Below, piece after piece: positions 1-8,383 of a stretch of 57,036 nucleotides of DNA (position 1 is the stretch's first letter; each line of letters begins with the position of its first letter). The position numbers were made by a program, and so were the translations under genes. The notes below the pieces were generated by a model that did not search any database, was not told where the DNA came from, and saw only the letters and a list, made by a program, of their open reading frames with translations. Origin of the DNA: an uncultured Clostridia bacterium (GTDB taxonomy: Bacteria; Bacillota; Clostridia; Oscillospirales; Ruminococcaceae); assembly GCA_944387885.1 (NCBI GenBank), contig CALXGR010000011.1, positions 1 to 57,036 on the forward strand, in the 5' to 3' direction.

Positions 1-1
1 G

Positions 2-376
<375 letters not shown>

Positions 377-398
377 CAGGCCCCCAAAGGAGCTTATT

Positions 399-947
399 AT
401 GAACGAGCATTTTGAAAAGACCCTCACCAGCGAAAAGGTATTTGACGGCAAGGTGATCCGGGTCTATTACGACACGGTGGAGCTGGAAAACGGAGACACC
501 AGCTTCCGGGAGGTAGTCCGCCACCATGGCGGCGCCTGCATTCTCCCCCTGACCAGCGAGGATGAGATTTATCTGGTAAAGCAGTACCGGTATGCCCTGG
601 ATGAGGAAATTTACGAGCTGCCTGCCGGGAAACTGGAAGAGGGAGAAGACCCCCTCATGGCTGCCCAGCGGGAACTGGAGGAGGAGTGCGGCCTGACCGC
701 CGACCGGTATCTGGACCTTCACCCCATCTACCCCACCGTGGGCTACGACGATGAAGTGATTTACTGCTATCTGGCCACCGGGCTTCATCCTGCCCAGATG
801 CATCTGGACCCGGACGAATTCCTCACCCCCCAGAAAGTCCCCTTTGCCAAAGCCTATGAGATGGTGGTGGACGGAACCATCCGGGATGCCAAGACAGTAG
901 CCGGCATCCTCAAACTCTATGCCATGAAAGCGGAGGGAAAGCTGTAA
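399..947 (+). CDS. Nudix hydrolase, ADP-ribose pyrophosphatase type
   Basis: 182 residues, the usual size for NudF/YqkG-type ADP-ribose pyrophosphatases. The Nudix box spans residues 77-99 with G77, E83 and the RELEEECGL core (R91, E92, E95, E96), which binds Mg2+. The GGACILPL and VKQYRYALDEEIYELPAGK segments before the box are typical of ADP-sugar members rather than MutT. The protein would hydrolyse ADP-ribose to AMP and ribose 5-phosphate in the cytosol. The start ATG follows an AAAGGAG site at about 386-392. The stop codon overlaps the next start (TAATG), showing translational coupling with the GreA-like gene. The exact nucleotide sugar cannot be fixed from sequence. Confidence 0.9.
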   Translation: MNEHFEKTLTSEKVFDGKVIRVYYDTVELENGDTSFREVVRHHGGACILPLTSEDEIYLVKQYRYALDEEIYELPAGKLEEGEDPLMAAQRELEEECGLTADRYLDLHPIYPTVGYDDEVIYCYLATGLHPAQMHLDPDEFLTPQKVPFAKAYEMVVDGTIRDAKTVAGILKLYAMKAEGKL

Positions 948-1450
948 TGTACGACGAGCTGACCCAGGTGGACATCAAGAAAATGCAGGAGGAGCTGGAT
1001 TACCGGATTCTCACCCTCCGGCCCAAGCTGATTGCGGATGTCCAGTTTGCCCGCAGCTACGGAGATCTGAGCGAGAACTTTGAATACAAGGAAGCCAAGC
1101 GGCAGCGGGGCCGGAACGAAAGCCGCATCCGGTACCTGCAGCGGATGATCAAGACCGCCCGGGTGGTGGACCCCACCAACACCGGCCCCGGAGTAGGCCT
1201 GTTTGACACCGTCACCCTCTATCTCCCCGAGGACGAGGAGGAGATGACGGTCCAGCTGGTGACCACCCTGCGGACCAAAGCGGACCAGGGCCGCATCAGC
1301 CGGGAAAGCCCTCTGGGCCGGGCCATCTTCGGGAAGAAGCCAGGCGACCAGGTCCAGGTAAAGGTGAACGACACTGTCTCCTACCCGGTGGTCATCCGGG
1401 CCATCCAGAAGGGCCAGGACGACGAGTCCATGGAAATCGCCAAATACTGA
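947..1450 (+). CDS. GreA/GreB-family transcription elongation factor
   Basis: 167 residues, close to the family norm of about 158. The N-terminal half (about residues 5-75) is a coiled coil with the tip motif GDLSENFEYKEAKRQRG at 39-55. D40 and E43 match the acidic pair that GreA inserts into the RNA polymerase channel to stimulate cleavage of backtracked RNA. The C-terminal half is the FKBP-like domain (SPLGRAIFGKKPGD). It overlaps the upstream Nudix gene by one base and is followed by a strong terminator at 1491-1540. A second, main greA probably exists elsewhere because this copy is in an unusual neighbourhood; that is inference. Confidence 0.88.
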   Translation: MYDELTQVDIKKMQEELDYRILTLRPKLIADVQFARSYGDLSENFEYKEAKRQRGRNESRIRYLQRMIKTARVVDPTNTGPGVGLFDTVTLYLPEDEEEMTVQLVTTLRTKADQGRISRESPLGRAIFGKKPGDQVQVKVNDTVSYPVVIRAIQKGQDDESMEIAKY

Positions 1451-1487
1451 CCCCCAAAAAAGGCAGTTTTAAAACCGAAACGCAATA

Positions 1488-1540
1488 GAAAACCGACCCC
1501 CGAAAGAAGGAGAATCACTTCTCTCGGGGGTCGGTTTTTA
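1488..1540 (+). terminator. rho-independent terminator after the GreA-like gene
   Basis: A near-perfect inverted repeat joins AAAACCGACCCCCGAAAGAAG with its complement around a short loop (GAGAATCA), followed by TTTTT. It ends the operon and marks the left edge of the AT-rich islet. Confidence 0.88.
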
Positions 1541-1616
1541 CATTATTGAGCAATACGCTTTTCAGCCATTTTCCTGCCTGTCTTTCCTATTCAAACACAA
1601 AACTTTTTCGATGGAA

Positions 1617-2129
1617 TCAGCCCGTTGTCAGGAATACCGTGTACATAGCCTGTCCTTCTTCCCAGACGGTCAGAGAACTGTCTTCCGCAGAAAACGCAAA
1701 CTCCTGTTCATCAGTCGACAGCGAGGAAACAGCCTGATAGGTACTTTCTTCCAAAGGTTCCAGACTTCCCTGGTCCAAAGGATAAAATCCGTTCCCGGTT
1801 TCATTGAACAGGTTTGAATCAAAGCCGTAAGTAATATAGTTCAGTCCCGTTTCATCCTGAAAAATCTCAATCTGAACACTGCCGCCTATGTCCATGTAGG
1901 TTCCCAAAATTTCGGAGTTCTCTCCCTTCAAAAGTTCCAGGAGTTCGCTTTGTATTGCTTCTTTTGAAGGGTCTCCTTTGGCATCTGTTTCCAAAGATAA
2001 CTCCAGCTGGTCAATGACATTCTGTTTGACTTCCGCCCTGTTTATATAGACGACCAAAAGTATCAAAAGGACACAGCCCCACCAGATAGCAGACCCAAAC
2101 CGATTGAAAAAATCCAAAACTTTTCTCAT
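1617..2129 (-). CDS. hypothetical single-pass membrane protein
   Basis: 170 residues, family not recognised. One membrane segment lies at about residues 13-29 (GSAIWWGCVLLILLVVYI), preceded by a short basic N-terminus. The remaining 140 residues are acidic and would lie outside the cell under the positive-inside rule. No catalytic motif is evident. The gene lies 39 bases downstream of another small membrane protein gene and shares its promoter at 2457-2486. Base composition is clearly more AT-rich than the flanking genes, and codon use is less biased to G/C at third positions, which suggests acquisition. The start has only a weak ribosome binding site (GAGGCG). Confidence 0.7.
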   Translation of the reverse strand: MRKVLDFFNRFGSAIWWGCVLLILLVVYINRAEVKQNVIDQLELSLETDAKGDPSKEAIQSELLELLKGENSEILGTYMDIGGSVQIEIFQDETGLNYITYGFDSNLFNETGNGFYPLDQGSLEPLEESTYQAVSSLSTDEQEFAFSAEDSSLTVWEEGQAMYTVFLTTG

Positions 2130-2168
2130 TCAACCCATCGCCTCTTGTTTTGAAATCCAGTATATCTT

Positions 2169-2405
2169 TCAGCTTTTTGTTTTGATCGCAATCGCAACAA
2201 CAACCAGGATCAGCACAACCCACCAGAACTGAACGGTCAAGACGGTCAGCACCGAACCTATCAGGGCACTGACAAAAAGTTCTTTCAAAAGACCGTCCAT
2301 CAGACTGAAATAAACAACATTAAATATTTTATGGTAGAGTGTCATCAAAATAACGATCCAACCTATCCACACTGCCACCAACAATACTCCCGCAATAGTT
2401 CCCAT
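2169..2405 (-). CDS. small two- to three-pass membrane protein
   Basis: 78 residues that are almost entirely hydrophobic. Segments lie at about residues 3-24, 43-58 and 60-74, and the protein ends in a basic AIKTKS tail. No family is recognised. The ATG follows GAAAGGAAG at a suitable distance and lies 50 bases downstream of a promoter with both consensus hexamers, so the gene is probably well expressed. It forms a two-gene unit with the 170-residue membrane protein and faces a divergent XRE regulator. That arrangement is common for small regulated accessory modules, but no function can be assigned. Confidence 0.68.
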   Translation of the reverse strand: MGTIAGVLLVAVWIGWIVILMTLYHKIFNVVYFSLMDGLLKELFVSALIGSVLTVLTVQFWWVVLILVVVAIAIKTKS

Positions 2406-2456
2406 ATTTTTCCTTCTTTCTTTTCTTTATTTCGATTTTTTCTGTGGCATGGGTAT

Positions 2457-2486
2457 ATTATATAGCTTTCCAAATCAAGTTGTCAA
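2457..2486 (-). promoter_or_regulatory. sigma-A promoter of the small membrane protein operon
   Basis: On the minus strand TTGACA (2486-2481) and TATAAT (2462-2457) are separated by 18 bases. Both hexamers are perfect. The site lies in the 154-base gap shared with the divergent XRE gene, so that regulator is the natural candidate to control it. Confidence 0.8.
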
Positions 2487-2559
2487 CTATTAGAGTACTA
2501 TTTGTTCACCAACTGCGTACCATAATCCTTCATACTAGAAGCGACAGGAGGGGATTTGC

Positions 2560-2859
2560 TTGGTAGATTTTGGAGAAAGGCTAAGGCTCCTTCGCAAGAG
2601 GGCAAATCTTTCCCAGGAGCAGCTGGCTTCTCGGTTATCCGTTACTAAAAGCGTGGTTTCATCCTATGAAACAGGGATGCGGATGCCCAGTTATTCTGTT
2701 TTGGGAAAGATTGCCCGTGTTTTCAATGTAACCACGGACTACTTGTTGGGGATTGACAACACAGAAACCATGGATATTTCGGGATTGACAGAAGCCCAGA
2801 AAGATATTCTTTCCAGCATAGTGAGTGAATTCAGAAAAAACAGTTCCATGAACGGATAA
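2560..2859 (+). CDS. XRE-family helix-turn-helix regulator
   Basis: 99 residues. Residues 6-60 form a Cro/C1-type HTH: LRLLRKRANLSQEQLASRLS, then VTKSVVSSYETGMRMPSYSVL and VFNVTTDYLLG, the usual signature of small XRE repressors. The tail (about 64-99) is short and could dimerise. Translation starts at TTG 2560 because a strong AGGAGGGG sits at 2547-2554, five bases away; no ATG is suitably placed. It is transcribed divergently from the two small membrane protein genes and probably represses their promoter and its own, which is inference. It is AT-rich like its neighbours. Confidence 0.85.
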   Translation: MVDFGERLRLLRKRANLSQEQLASRLSVTKSVVSSYETGMRMPSYSVLGKIARVFNVTTDYLLGIDNTETMDISGLTEAQKDILSSIVSEFRKNSSMNG

Positions 2860-2881
2860 ACTCCTGCAAATAGCCTTAAAT

Positions 2882-2935
2882 AAAAAAGAGATAGATTTCC
2901 TCCAAATGGAATCCGTCTATCTCTTTTTTGCTATA
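2882..2935 (+). terminator. terminator after the XRE gene
   Basis: A 14-base perfect stem (AAAAAAGAGATAGA with TCTATCTCTTTTTT) around a 20-base loop, ending in a T run. The A-rich 5' arm also makes it usable from the opposite strand. Confidence 0.8.
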
Positions 2936-2936
2936 T

Positions 2937-2980
2937 AAGAGGGACTGCCGCTCAACAAAAGTTGAGCGGCAGTCCCTCTT
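2937..2980 (-). terminator. 20-bp perfect inverted repeat, terminator after the GIY-YIG/GNAT gene
   Basis: Two 20-base arms are perfectly complementary with an AAAA/TTTT tetraloop. It lies 5 bases beyond the stop of the minus-strand gene at 2986 and next to the XRE terminator, so the two converging units are separated by two hairpins in tandem. Confidence 0.8.
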
Positions 2981-2985
2981 ATGTT

Positions 2986-3816
2986 TTAATATTCCGCAAT
3001 GATTTTCCTTACCGCTTCAAGGTCGGGGCTGCGGTTGGGCTCCACGGGGGCCTCTTCCCCTTCCCGGAGCCGGTAACACCAGGTGGACAGTCCCTGCCAG
3101 GCTCCCAGCTTGTACCCGGTCCGGGGACTGCGGCCCTCGCAGTGGTATCCCAGCCGGCGGTGAAGGGCTTCACTGTCCGGGTTGGGGTCGGCCAGTAGGG
3201 CATAGGCGTTCCAGTATCCCTGCATTTCCAGCACCGCCAACAGGGCGGACATGAGCCGGGTCCCCACTCCCTTTCCCCGCACATCGTGGGCGCAGTAGAT
3301 GGTGGTCTCCACATCCCACCGGAAGGCTTCCCGGGGGCGGAAGGGATGGGCGCAGGCATATCCCAGCAGCTTTCCGGTCTGGTCCTTCATCACCAGAAGG
3401 GGAGCTGTTTTCATGGTATCTTCCACCCACTGCCGGTACTCTTGGTCGGTGGGCAGGCTGGTCTGAAAAGTGGCGGTGCTGTTGGACACATACCACCGGT
3501 AAAGCCCGGCGATCTGGGGAGCGTCCTCCACCCCGCCCAGCTGGATGGGAGGGCGGTTCTCCCGGCACCATTCCTGAACCAGGGCCTCCTTCTGCGCCTT
3601 GGGCAGGGCCTTCAGCTGGGCTTCCCTGCGAAGGGCGGCGCTTTTGTCCTCCAGCTGTTCCAGGTAGACCACCCCTTTGGCACCAAAGCCCCGGGTGTAT
3701 TTGGCCCCTTTGCCGGTACGGTGGGCCCGAATCCGGCGGCCCAGGTCATTGGTCCAGCCGGTGTAAAGGCTTCCGTTCCCGCACCGGACCAGGTATACAT
3801 AATTTTTTCCGCTCAT
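2986..3816 (-). CDS. GIY-YIG domain fused to a GNAT acetyltransferase
   Basis: 276 residues from ATG 3816; an upstream in-frame start would overlap the MYG1 gene deeply and is not used. Residues 1-85 are a UPF0213/YhbQ-type GIY-YIG domain: YVYLVRCGNGSLYTGWTND, an R28 region and the catalytic-type Glu in LRREAQLKALPK (E65). Residues about 91-255 are a phosphinothricin-acetyltransferase-like GNAT domain with VEDAPQIAGLYRWYV, the acetyl-CoA loop VRGKGVGTRLMS (179-190) and LHRRLGYHCEGR. It lies 2 bases after the MYG1-family gene, so the two are cotranscribed. The domains are normally separate proteins. The acetyl acceptor and any nucleic acid target are unknown. Confidence 0.85.
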   Translation of the reverse strand: MSGKNYVYLVRCGNGSLYTGWTNDLGRRIRAHRTGKGAKYTRGFGAKGVVYLEQLEDKSAALRREAQLKALPKAQKEALVQEWCRENRPPIQLGGVEDAPQIAGLYRWYVSNSTATFQTSLPTDQEYRQWVEDTMKTAPLLVMKDQTGKLLGYACAHPFRPREAFRWDVETTIYCAHDVRGKGVGTRLMSALLAVLEMQGYWNAYALLADPNPDSEALHRRLGYHCEGRSPRTGYKLGAWQGLSTWCYRLREGEEAPVEPNRSPDLEAVRKIIAEY

Positions 3817-3818
3817 GG

Positions 3819-4655
3819 TCAGTCTTCCACCTTCCGGCCGTTCAGGCGAAGGGTCAGCTTGCAGGCCTGGATGGCTTCTTCCCGGGTATCGGCGGTAATG
3901 AGGAACCGGGCCGCATGGCAGAACTTCATTCCCGGAATGCCGCTCTTCTCCTGGATGACCGCCGCAGGCTGGCCTGCCCAGCTCTGGGGGAAGGAGACCT
4001 TGTTTTTCTTGGTTTTCCGGTCCACGCAGCACTGGGCGCTCCATCCTCCCCGCTGGCTGGGGTAGACCACAAAAATGGCATCGGTACGGTAAAGGCCGTT
4101 TTTCCAGGGCATATATCCGGGCAGCACCACGATTCCGTTTTTGCTTTCCCGATAAGCCTGCTGGACTAGGGCGTCCGCCCGGCTGACCGCCAGGGCATCC
4201 TGGATCCGGTTTTCCAGCACGATTTGGGCAAAATCCACCGCCCGCCAGAAGCACTCATCACTGCTCTGGTGGGAATCCCACCGGGGATTGAAGCTGCCGA
4301 TGGCATCGGCCAGGCTGTCCTGGACCCCCTCGTTGTCGTTCAGGTCCAGGGGCTGGATAAAGTTTTCATCAATGAGACGGGCCTGGTTCTCTCCCACCAG
4401 TCCGGGGCCCAGTTCCCGCCACAATTTTCCCAGGGCAGCATAGGGCACCCCGTTGGGCCGCTCCTCCCGGGGATAGGCGTGATGGTCAAAGGGGCCGTCC
4501 CCGATATCGTATACGATTCCCTCAAAATCCTCCGGCACCTGGAATCCCCGTTCCACCTGGATGTCGGGGCGGATGATTCGAAGCAGGGCGGTGCTCAGCA
4601 CATCGTCTGCGTGAAATTTTCCTCCGTGGGTAAAGCCTTTTGCTGGTATCTCCAT
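3819..4655 (-). CDS. MYG1-family (UPF0160) predicted metal-dependent hydrolase
   Basis: 278 residues. The N-terminal signature THGGKFHADDVL (H10, H15, D17, D18) and the DIGDGPFDHH motif near 51-59 define the MYG1/UPF0160 family, which is related to DHH phosphoesterases. A eukaryotic member is a 3'-5' RNA exonuclease; bacterial members are largely uncharacterised. Length is a little below the eukaryotic forms. The ATG follows a GAAAGGAAAGAAGAG stretch. The gene is first in an operon with the GIY-YIG/GNAT fusion, so two putative nucleic-acid enzymes are coexpressed. RNA processing or turnover is an inference from the family. Confidence 0.85.
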   Translation of the reverse strand: MEIPAKGFTHGGKFHADDVLSTALLRIIRPDIQVERGFQVPEDFEGIVYDIGDGPFDHHAYPREERPNGVPYAALGKLWRELGPGLVGENQARLIDENFIQPLDLNDNEGVQDSLADAIGSFNPRWDSHQSSDECFWRAVDFAQIVLENRIQDALAVSRADALVQQAYRESKNGIVVLPGYMPWKNGLYRTDAIFVVYPSQRGGWSAQCCVDRKTKKNKVSFPQSWAGQPAAVIQEKSGIPGMKFCHAARFLITADTREEAIQACKLTLRLNGRKVED

Positions 4656-4712
4656 GGCTCTTCTTTCCTTTCTTTCCCCGCCGGGTCTTCATTCCCCCGG
4701 CGCCTTCCGTCC

Positions 4713-4742
4713 AGTATACCACACCCCGCAAAAAAATTCCAA
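4713..4742 (-). promoter_or_regulatory. promoter for the MYG1 operon
   Basis: Minus strand TTGGAA (4742-4737), 18-base spacer, TATACT (4718-4713). The -10 is preceded by TG-rich sequence. Confidence 0.55.
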
Positions 4743-4753
4743 TCTCTTTCCTC

Positions 4754-4782
4754 TGGTCATACGCCCCGGAACATGGTACAAT
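4754..4782 (+). promoter_or_regulatory. promoter for the amidase gene
   Basis: TGGTCA, 17 bases, TACAAT, giving a leader of about 70 bases before ATG 4861. It is divergent from the MYG1 promoter. Confidence 0.55.
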
Positions 4783-4860
4783 GGATTCATATATCTGAAC
4801 TTTTGATTTTCTTTTTCTGCCCCGGCAGGGAAAGGCATACCATAAAAGGGGAGGGATTCC

Positions 4861-7299
4861 ATGAAACGATCTTCGAGGGGCACAGCCCTGTACATTTCCA
4901 GCCTGATTTTAGGTGTCTTGCTGGGGGCCGCCGCCTACCTGGTGTTCAGCCTGGTCACCCGGGTCACCCTGAACGCCTCCGGTCCCGGCAGCCGTGCCGT
5001 AGTGCTGGACCAAAGCTGGTCGGACTGGTTCAGCCAGGAGGCCACCCTGGAGGAGCAGAAGGAATACCTGGACACCGCCCTGGACACCATCCAGACCATG
5101 GGAGCGGACAGCGTGCTCTGGGCCGCCCGCACCTCCTCGGGGGAAGCCCTGTTCCGGGACCGGAGCGGGGAAAAGCTGGAGCTGGCCGCCGGCGTGGCCG
5201 CCAACAACTCCCTGATCCAGAAATTCGACCCTTTGAAATACCTTGTTGAGGGGGCCAACCATCGGGGCATGTCGGTGAACCTTCTGGCCACCGACCAGGA
5301 TGGGGCTGTTCTGGATTATTCCCAGACCCAGTCCTCCCTCTCCCCCTCTGTAAGCTGGGCCGCCCAGCGGTACGGGCTGCTGCTCTGCGCCCCCGCCCCC
5401 TCCCAGGGCACCGGGTCCGAGTATACCCAGCTGGGTGACCGGCTGGAGACCTACTACTTCTACCCCGCTTCCGGGAAGGGCCAGGAGACCCTGCTCTGGG
5501 GGCTTCGGTGTGACGACAGCGTGGAAGCCCTGGCCGCCGCCCTCACCGAGGGCAGTCTGGACGGCACCGTGATTCTGGGGAATTATTCCGGCCTGTCCCA
5601 GCGGCAGGAGGAGATTGCCCTCTTCACCTCCTGGACCACCTCCATCGGTTCGGGAGCCCCCAATCTGACCGCCCAGGCCCTGGGGGGCAAATCCCAGTCC
5701 ACCGCCCTGGCCATCACTTACCCCAACACTCCCAACAAGGAAGGAAGTTACACCATCACCACCGACACCTGCTTCTTGATGGGAACCAGTGATCCCTCCC
5801 AGAGCCTGACCATCAGCGGCAACGGCATTGAAGGCCAGGCTACGGTGGAACGGTTCGGAGCCAAAGGCGCCTGGGGATACCAGGTTCTGGTTTACCAGGG
5901 GAACAACACCTTCACTCTGACCCAGGAGGACGGCACCACCACCCAGATCGTCCTTTACAAGCCGGCCCCCTCTGGCGGCGGCAGCTACACCCCGCCCCAG
6001 GCCGACGACAGCCAGGCCGCTCTGCCCGGACAGCGGCTCCAGATCACCGACACCATTGCCAGCGCCCTGTCCGACCCCACCAACAGTGATTCCATCTCCC
6101 AGACTCTGTACAAGGGAGCCATTGCCCAGGTGGTAGCCAGCAAGCAGATCACCTTTGGCGGGAAACTCACCTATGCCTATCAGCTCTCCACCGGGGACTG
6201 GGTCCGTTCCTCCACCTGCCAGCTGCTGGACATGGAGTCCAGCCAGCGGTTGATGACCAGCGCCGAGTTCCAGGACCAGCTGGAAGCGACCCGGACCGCC
6301 ATTGCCAAGGAAAAAGGGGTAAAGGAGAGCAAGGTCACCGAGGAAGAAATCATGGAGCGGCTGGGCCTTTATGTGGAGGAGCAGGTCTCCACCGTAGGGA
6401 ACGCCGCCTTTACCGGAATCACCGTTTCCCAGGATGCCGAAACCAACTGTCAGGTCCTCACCTTTGAGGGGACCGGCACCCCTGCCGTCTACCACAGCTG
6501 GGAAGGCAATGTTCTCTCCCTCACCTTCCTGGATGCCGGCTTCTCCGGGGAAGTTCCCGGCGGGGACGGGTTTGTGACCCAGTACCAGGCTTCCGCCCAG
6601 GGTTCCAACTTTATCCTGACCATGACCTTTGAGGAATCCAATCCCCTTTGGGGCTGGTGTGTGGAGTATGACACCGAGGCCAATGTCACCAGAATCTACC
6701 TGAAAAAGACTCCCGTCCTGAGCCAGGCCGCCACCGGCCCCCTGACCGGGGTGCGGGTGCTGCTGGACCCCGGCCACGGCGGGGATGACGGCGGTGCCAT
6801 GGGCACAGCCGGATATGACGCTCCCATTGAGAAGGAGCTGAACCTGGCAGTAGCCCTGGCAGCCAAGTACCGGCTGGAGCAGCTGGGCGCCACCGTTTTG
6901 ATGACCCGCAGCGACGACACCTATCTCACCCTGGACCAGCGGCTGGAAGCCATCGAGGATCTTCGTCCCGACTTCTTTATCAGTCTCCACCACAACAGCA
7001 CCGCCCTGACCGGGGATGCCAACCAGAGCAAGGGCACCGAAGCCTACTGGTTCTACACCGAAGGTCAGCCTCTGGCAGCCAAGCTGGTGGCCAATGTCTG
7101 CGAAGTCACCGGGCGGCAGAACCGGGGAGACAACTACGATTACTATTTTGTGACCCGGACCAACCTCTGCCCCAGCGTATTGCTGGAGACCGGGTTCATC
7201 TGCAATCCCGGCGAGTACGAGAGTGTCAGCGACCCCACCACCCTCTGGGCGGAAGGCGCTGCTGTAGCCCGTGCCGTGCTGGAATCCGTTTCCGGCTGA
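4861..7299 (+). CDS. membrane-anchored N-acetylmuramoyl-L-alanine amidase with large N-terminal region
   Basis: 812 residues. A membrane anchor or signal segment lies at about 10-31. Residues 629-812 are a complete Amidase_3 domain: zinc ligands H639 (LLDPGHGG), E659 (IEKELN) and H710 (SLHHNS), and catalytic E776 (LLETGF). It would cut the lactyl-alanine bond of peptidoglycan outside the cell. Residues about 45-140 resemble the TIM-barrel start of the GHL10 protein encoded at 9049-10296 (TMGADSVLWAARTSSGEA, FDPLKYLVEGANHRGMSVN). The middle (about 385-520) has an SH3-like stretch and a helical linker. The length is far above a plain amidase. GGGGAGGG precedes the ATG; a terminator follows. Confidence 0.88.
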   Translation: MKRSSRGTALYISSLILGVLLGAAAYLVFSLVTRVTLNASGPGSRAVVLDQSWSDWFSQEATLEEQKEYLDTALDTIQTMGADSVLWAARTSSGEALFRDRSGEKLELAAGVAANNSLIQKFDPLKYLVEGANHRGMSVNLLATDQDGAVLDYSQTQSSLSPSVSWAAQRYGLLLCAPAPSQGTGSEYTQLGDRLETYYFYPASGKGQETLLWGLRCDDSVEALAAALTEGSLDGTVILGNYSGLSQRQEEIALFTSWTTSIGSGAPNLTAQALGGKSQSTALAITYPNTPNKEGSYTITTDTCFLMGTSDPSQSLTISGNGIEGQATVERFGAKGAWGYQVLVYQGNNTFTLTQEDGTTTQIVLYKPAPSGGGSYTPPQADDSQAALPGQRLQITDTIASALSDPTNSDSISQTLYKGAIAQVVASKQITFGGKLTYAYQLSTGDWVRSSTCQLLDMESSQRLMTSAEFQDQLEATRTAIAKEKGVKESKVTEEEIMERLGLYVEEQVSTVGNAAFTGITVSQDAETNCQVLTFEGTGTPAVYHSWEGNVLSLTFLDAGFSGEVPGGDGFVTQYQASAQGSNFILTMTFEESNPLWGWCVEYDTEANVTRIYLKKTPVLSQAATGPLTGVRVLLDPGHGGDDGGAMGTAGYDAPIEKELNLAVALAAKYRLEQLGATVLMTRSDDTYLTLDQRLEAIEDLRPDFFISLHHNSTALTGDANQSKGTEAYWFYTEGQPLAAKLVANVCEVTGRQNRGDNYDYYFVTRTNLCPSVLLETGFICNPGEYESVSDPTTLWAEGAAVARAVLESVSG

Positions 7300-7312
7300 A
7301 TTCCATAAACAA

Positions 7313-7352
7313 AAAAGCGCCTTTCCCGCGATGGGAAAGGCGCTTTTGTTTT
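7313..7352. terminator. bidirectional terminator between amidase and EamA genes
   Basis: AAAAGCGCCTTTCCC, a 4-5 base loop, then the exact complement and T-rich ends on both strands. It serves the converging genes at 4861 and 7364. Confidence 0.85.
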
Positions 7353-7363
7353 AAGGATTATTT

Positions 7364-8293
7364 TCAGGGAGCCGTCTGCTTTTTGGAGCCGAGGAAAGGC
7401 AGGGATTTCAGGTCCAGCTGAGCGGCCAGGATGGCTCCGAACATGAGGGCACAGCCCAGGAACTCCCGGGGAGTCAGGCTCTCCTGAAGGACCAGCCATC
7501 CGGACAGGGCGCTGAACACACTTTCCAGGCTCATGACCATGCTGGCAATGGGAGGTTCCACCCCTTCCTGGCCCACGATCTGAAGGGTGTAGGCCACGCC
7601 GCTGGACAGGATGCCCGCATAGGCAATGGGGAGAATGCAGTCCCAGATCTGAGCCAGGGTGGGATGCTCCAGAATGAGGGAGAAGGCTCCGGACCAGACG
7701 GTGACGGTAAAGAACTGGGCGCAGCTGAGCCGTACCGCATCCACCCGAGTGCAGAAGTGGTCCACTGTCATGATCTGGAAGGCAAAGAGGAGGGCGCAGG
7801 CCAGCACCCAGCTGTCTCCCATGGAGAGGGAAAATCCGCCCTTCATGGAGAGCAGGTAAAGTCCTGCCACGCAGACCACTACGCAGGCCCAGATTTTTCC
7901 CCCGGGGCGGCGGCCCAGGAACACTCCCAGCACCGGCACCAGCACCACATACATGGCGGTGATGAATCCGGCCTTGGCGGTGGTGGTGGTTCCAATGCCG
8001 ATCTGCTGGCAGGTGGAAGCGGCAAAGAGAAGGGTGCCGCAGAGGAACCCGGCCTTATACAGTTCCCGGCGCTGGGCGGGAGTCTGAGGTTTCCGGATTC
8101 TTCCCTTTTTCCGGTCCATCCGGTCAAGAACCAGAATCACCGGAATGAGGAAGAGAAAACCCAGAACGCTCCGTCCCATAAGATAGGTGAAGGGGCCCAG
8201 CTTATCTGCCCCCAGGCTCTGGGCCACAAAGGTGGTGCCCCACAGGAAAGAGCAGACAAAAAGCATGAGAAGATGGGTACGATTGTTTTTCAT
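7364..8293 (-). CDS. EamA/DMT-superfamily permease
   Basis: 309 residues with ten predicted membrane helices in two EamA repeats, the usual DMT layout. The start LLMLFVCSFLWGTTFVAQSL and the mid-protein GIGTTTTAKAGFITAMYVVL are classic for the family, as is SLESVFSALSGWLVLQE in the second repeat. Members export amino acids, nucleotides or drugs by proton exchange; the substrate cannot be told. GGAAG lies ahead of the ATG. The gene stands alone between the bidirectional terminator and a lipoprotein gene. Confidence 0.88.
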   Translation of the reverse strand: MKNNRTHLLMLFVCSFLWGTTFVAQSLGADKLGPFTYLMGRSVLGFLFLIPVILVLDRMDRKKGRIRKPQTPAQRRELYKAGFLCGTLLFAASTCQQIGIGTTTTAKAGFITAMYVVLVPVLGVFLGRRPGGKIWACVVVCVAGLYLLSMKGGFSLSMGDSWVLACALLFAFQIMTVDHFCTRVDAVRLSCAQFFTVTVWSGAFSLILEHPTLAQIWDCILPIAYAGILSSGVAYTLQIVGQEGVEPPIASMVMSLESVFSALSGWLVLQESLTPREFLGCALMFGAILAAQLDLKSLPFLGSKKQTAP

Positions 8294-8383
8294 ATAGACT
8301 TCCTTTTCTGAAAAAATCAGGGCAGCAAGAAAGCCCGAGAGGATTTCTCCCGGACCTTTCTGCTCAGGGTATGAGGCAGTATT

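Noticed and set aside
4909..6993. A 694-codon minus-strand frame opposite the amidase
   Set aside because: Shadow frame, Gly/Val/Gln-rich, no signal for initiation; the plus frame has a full Amidase_3 domain.
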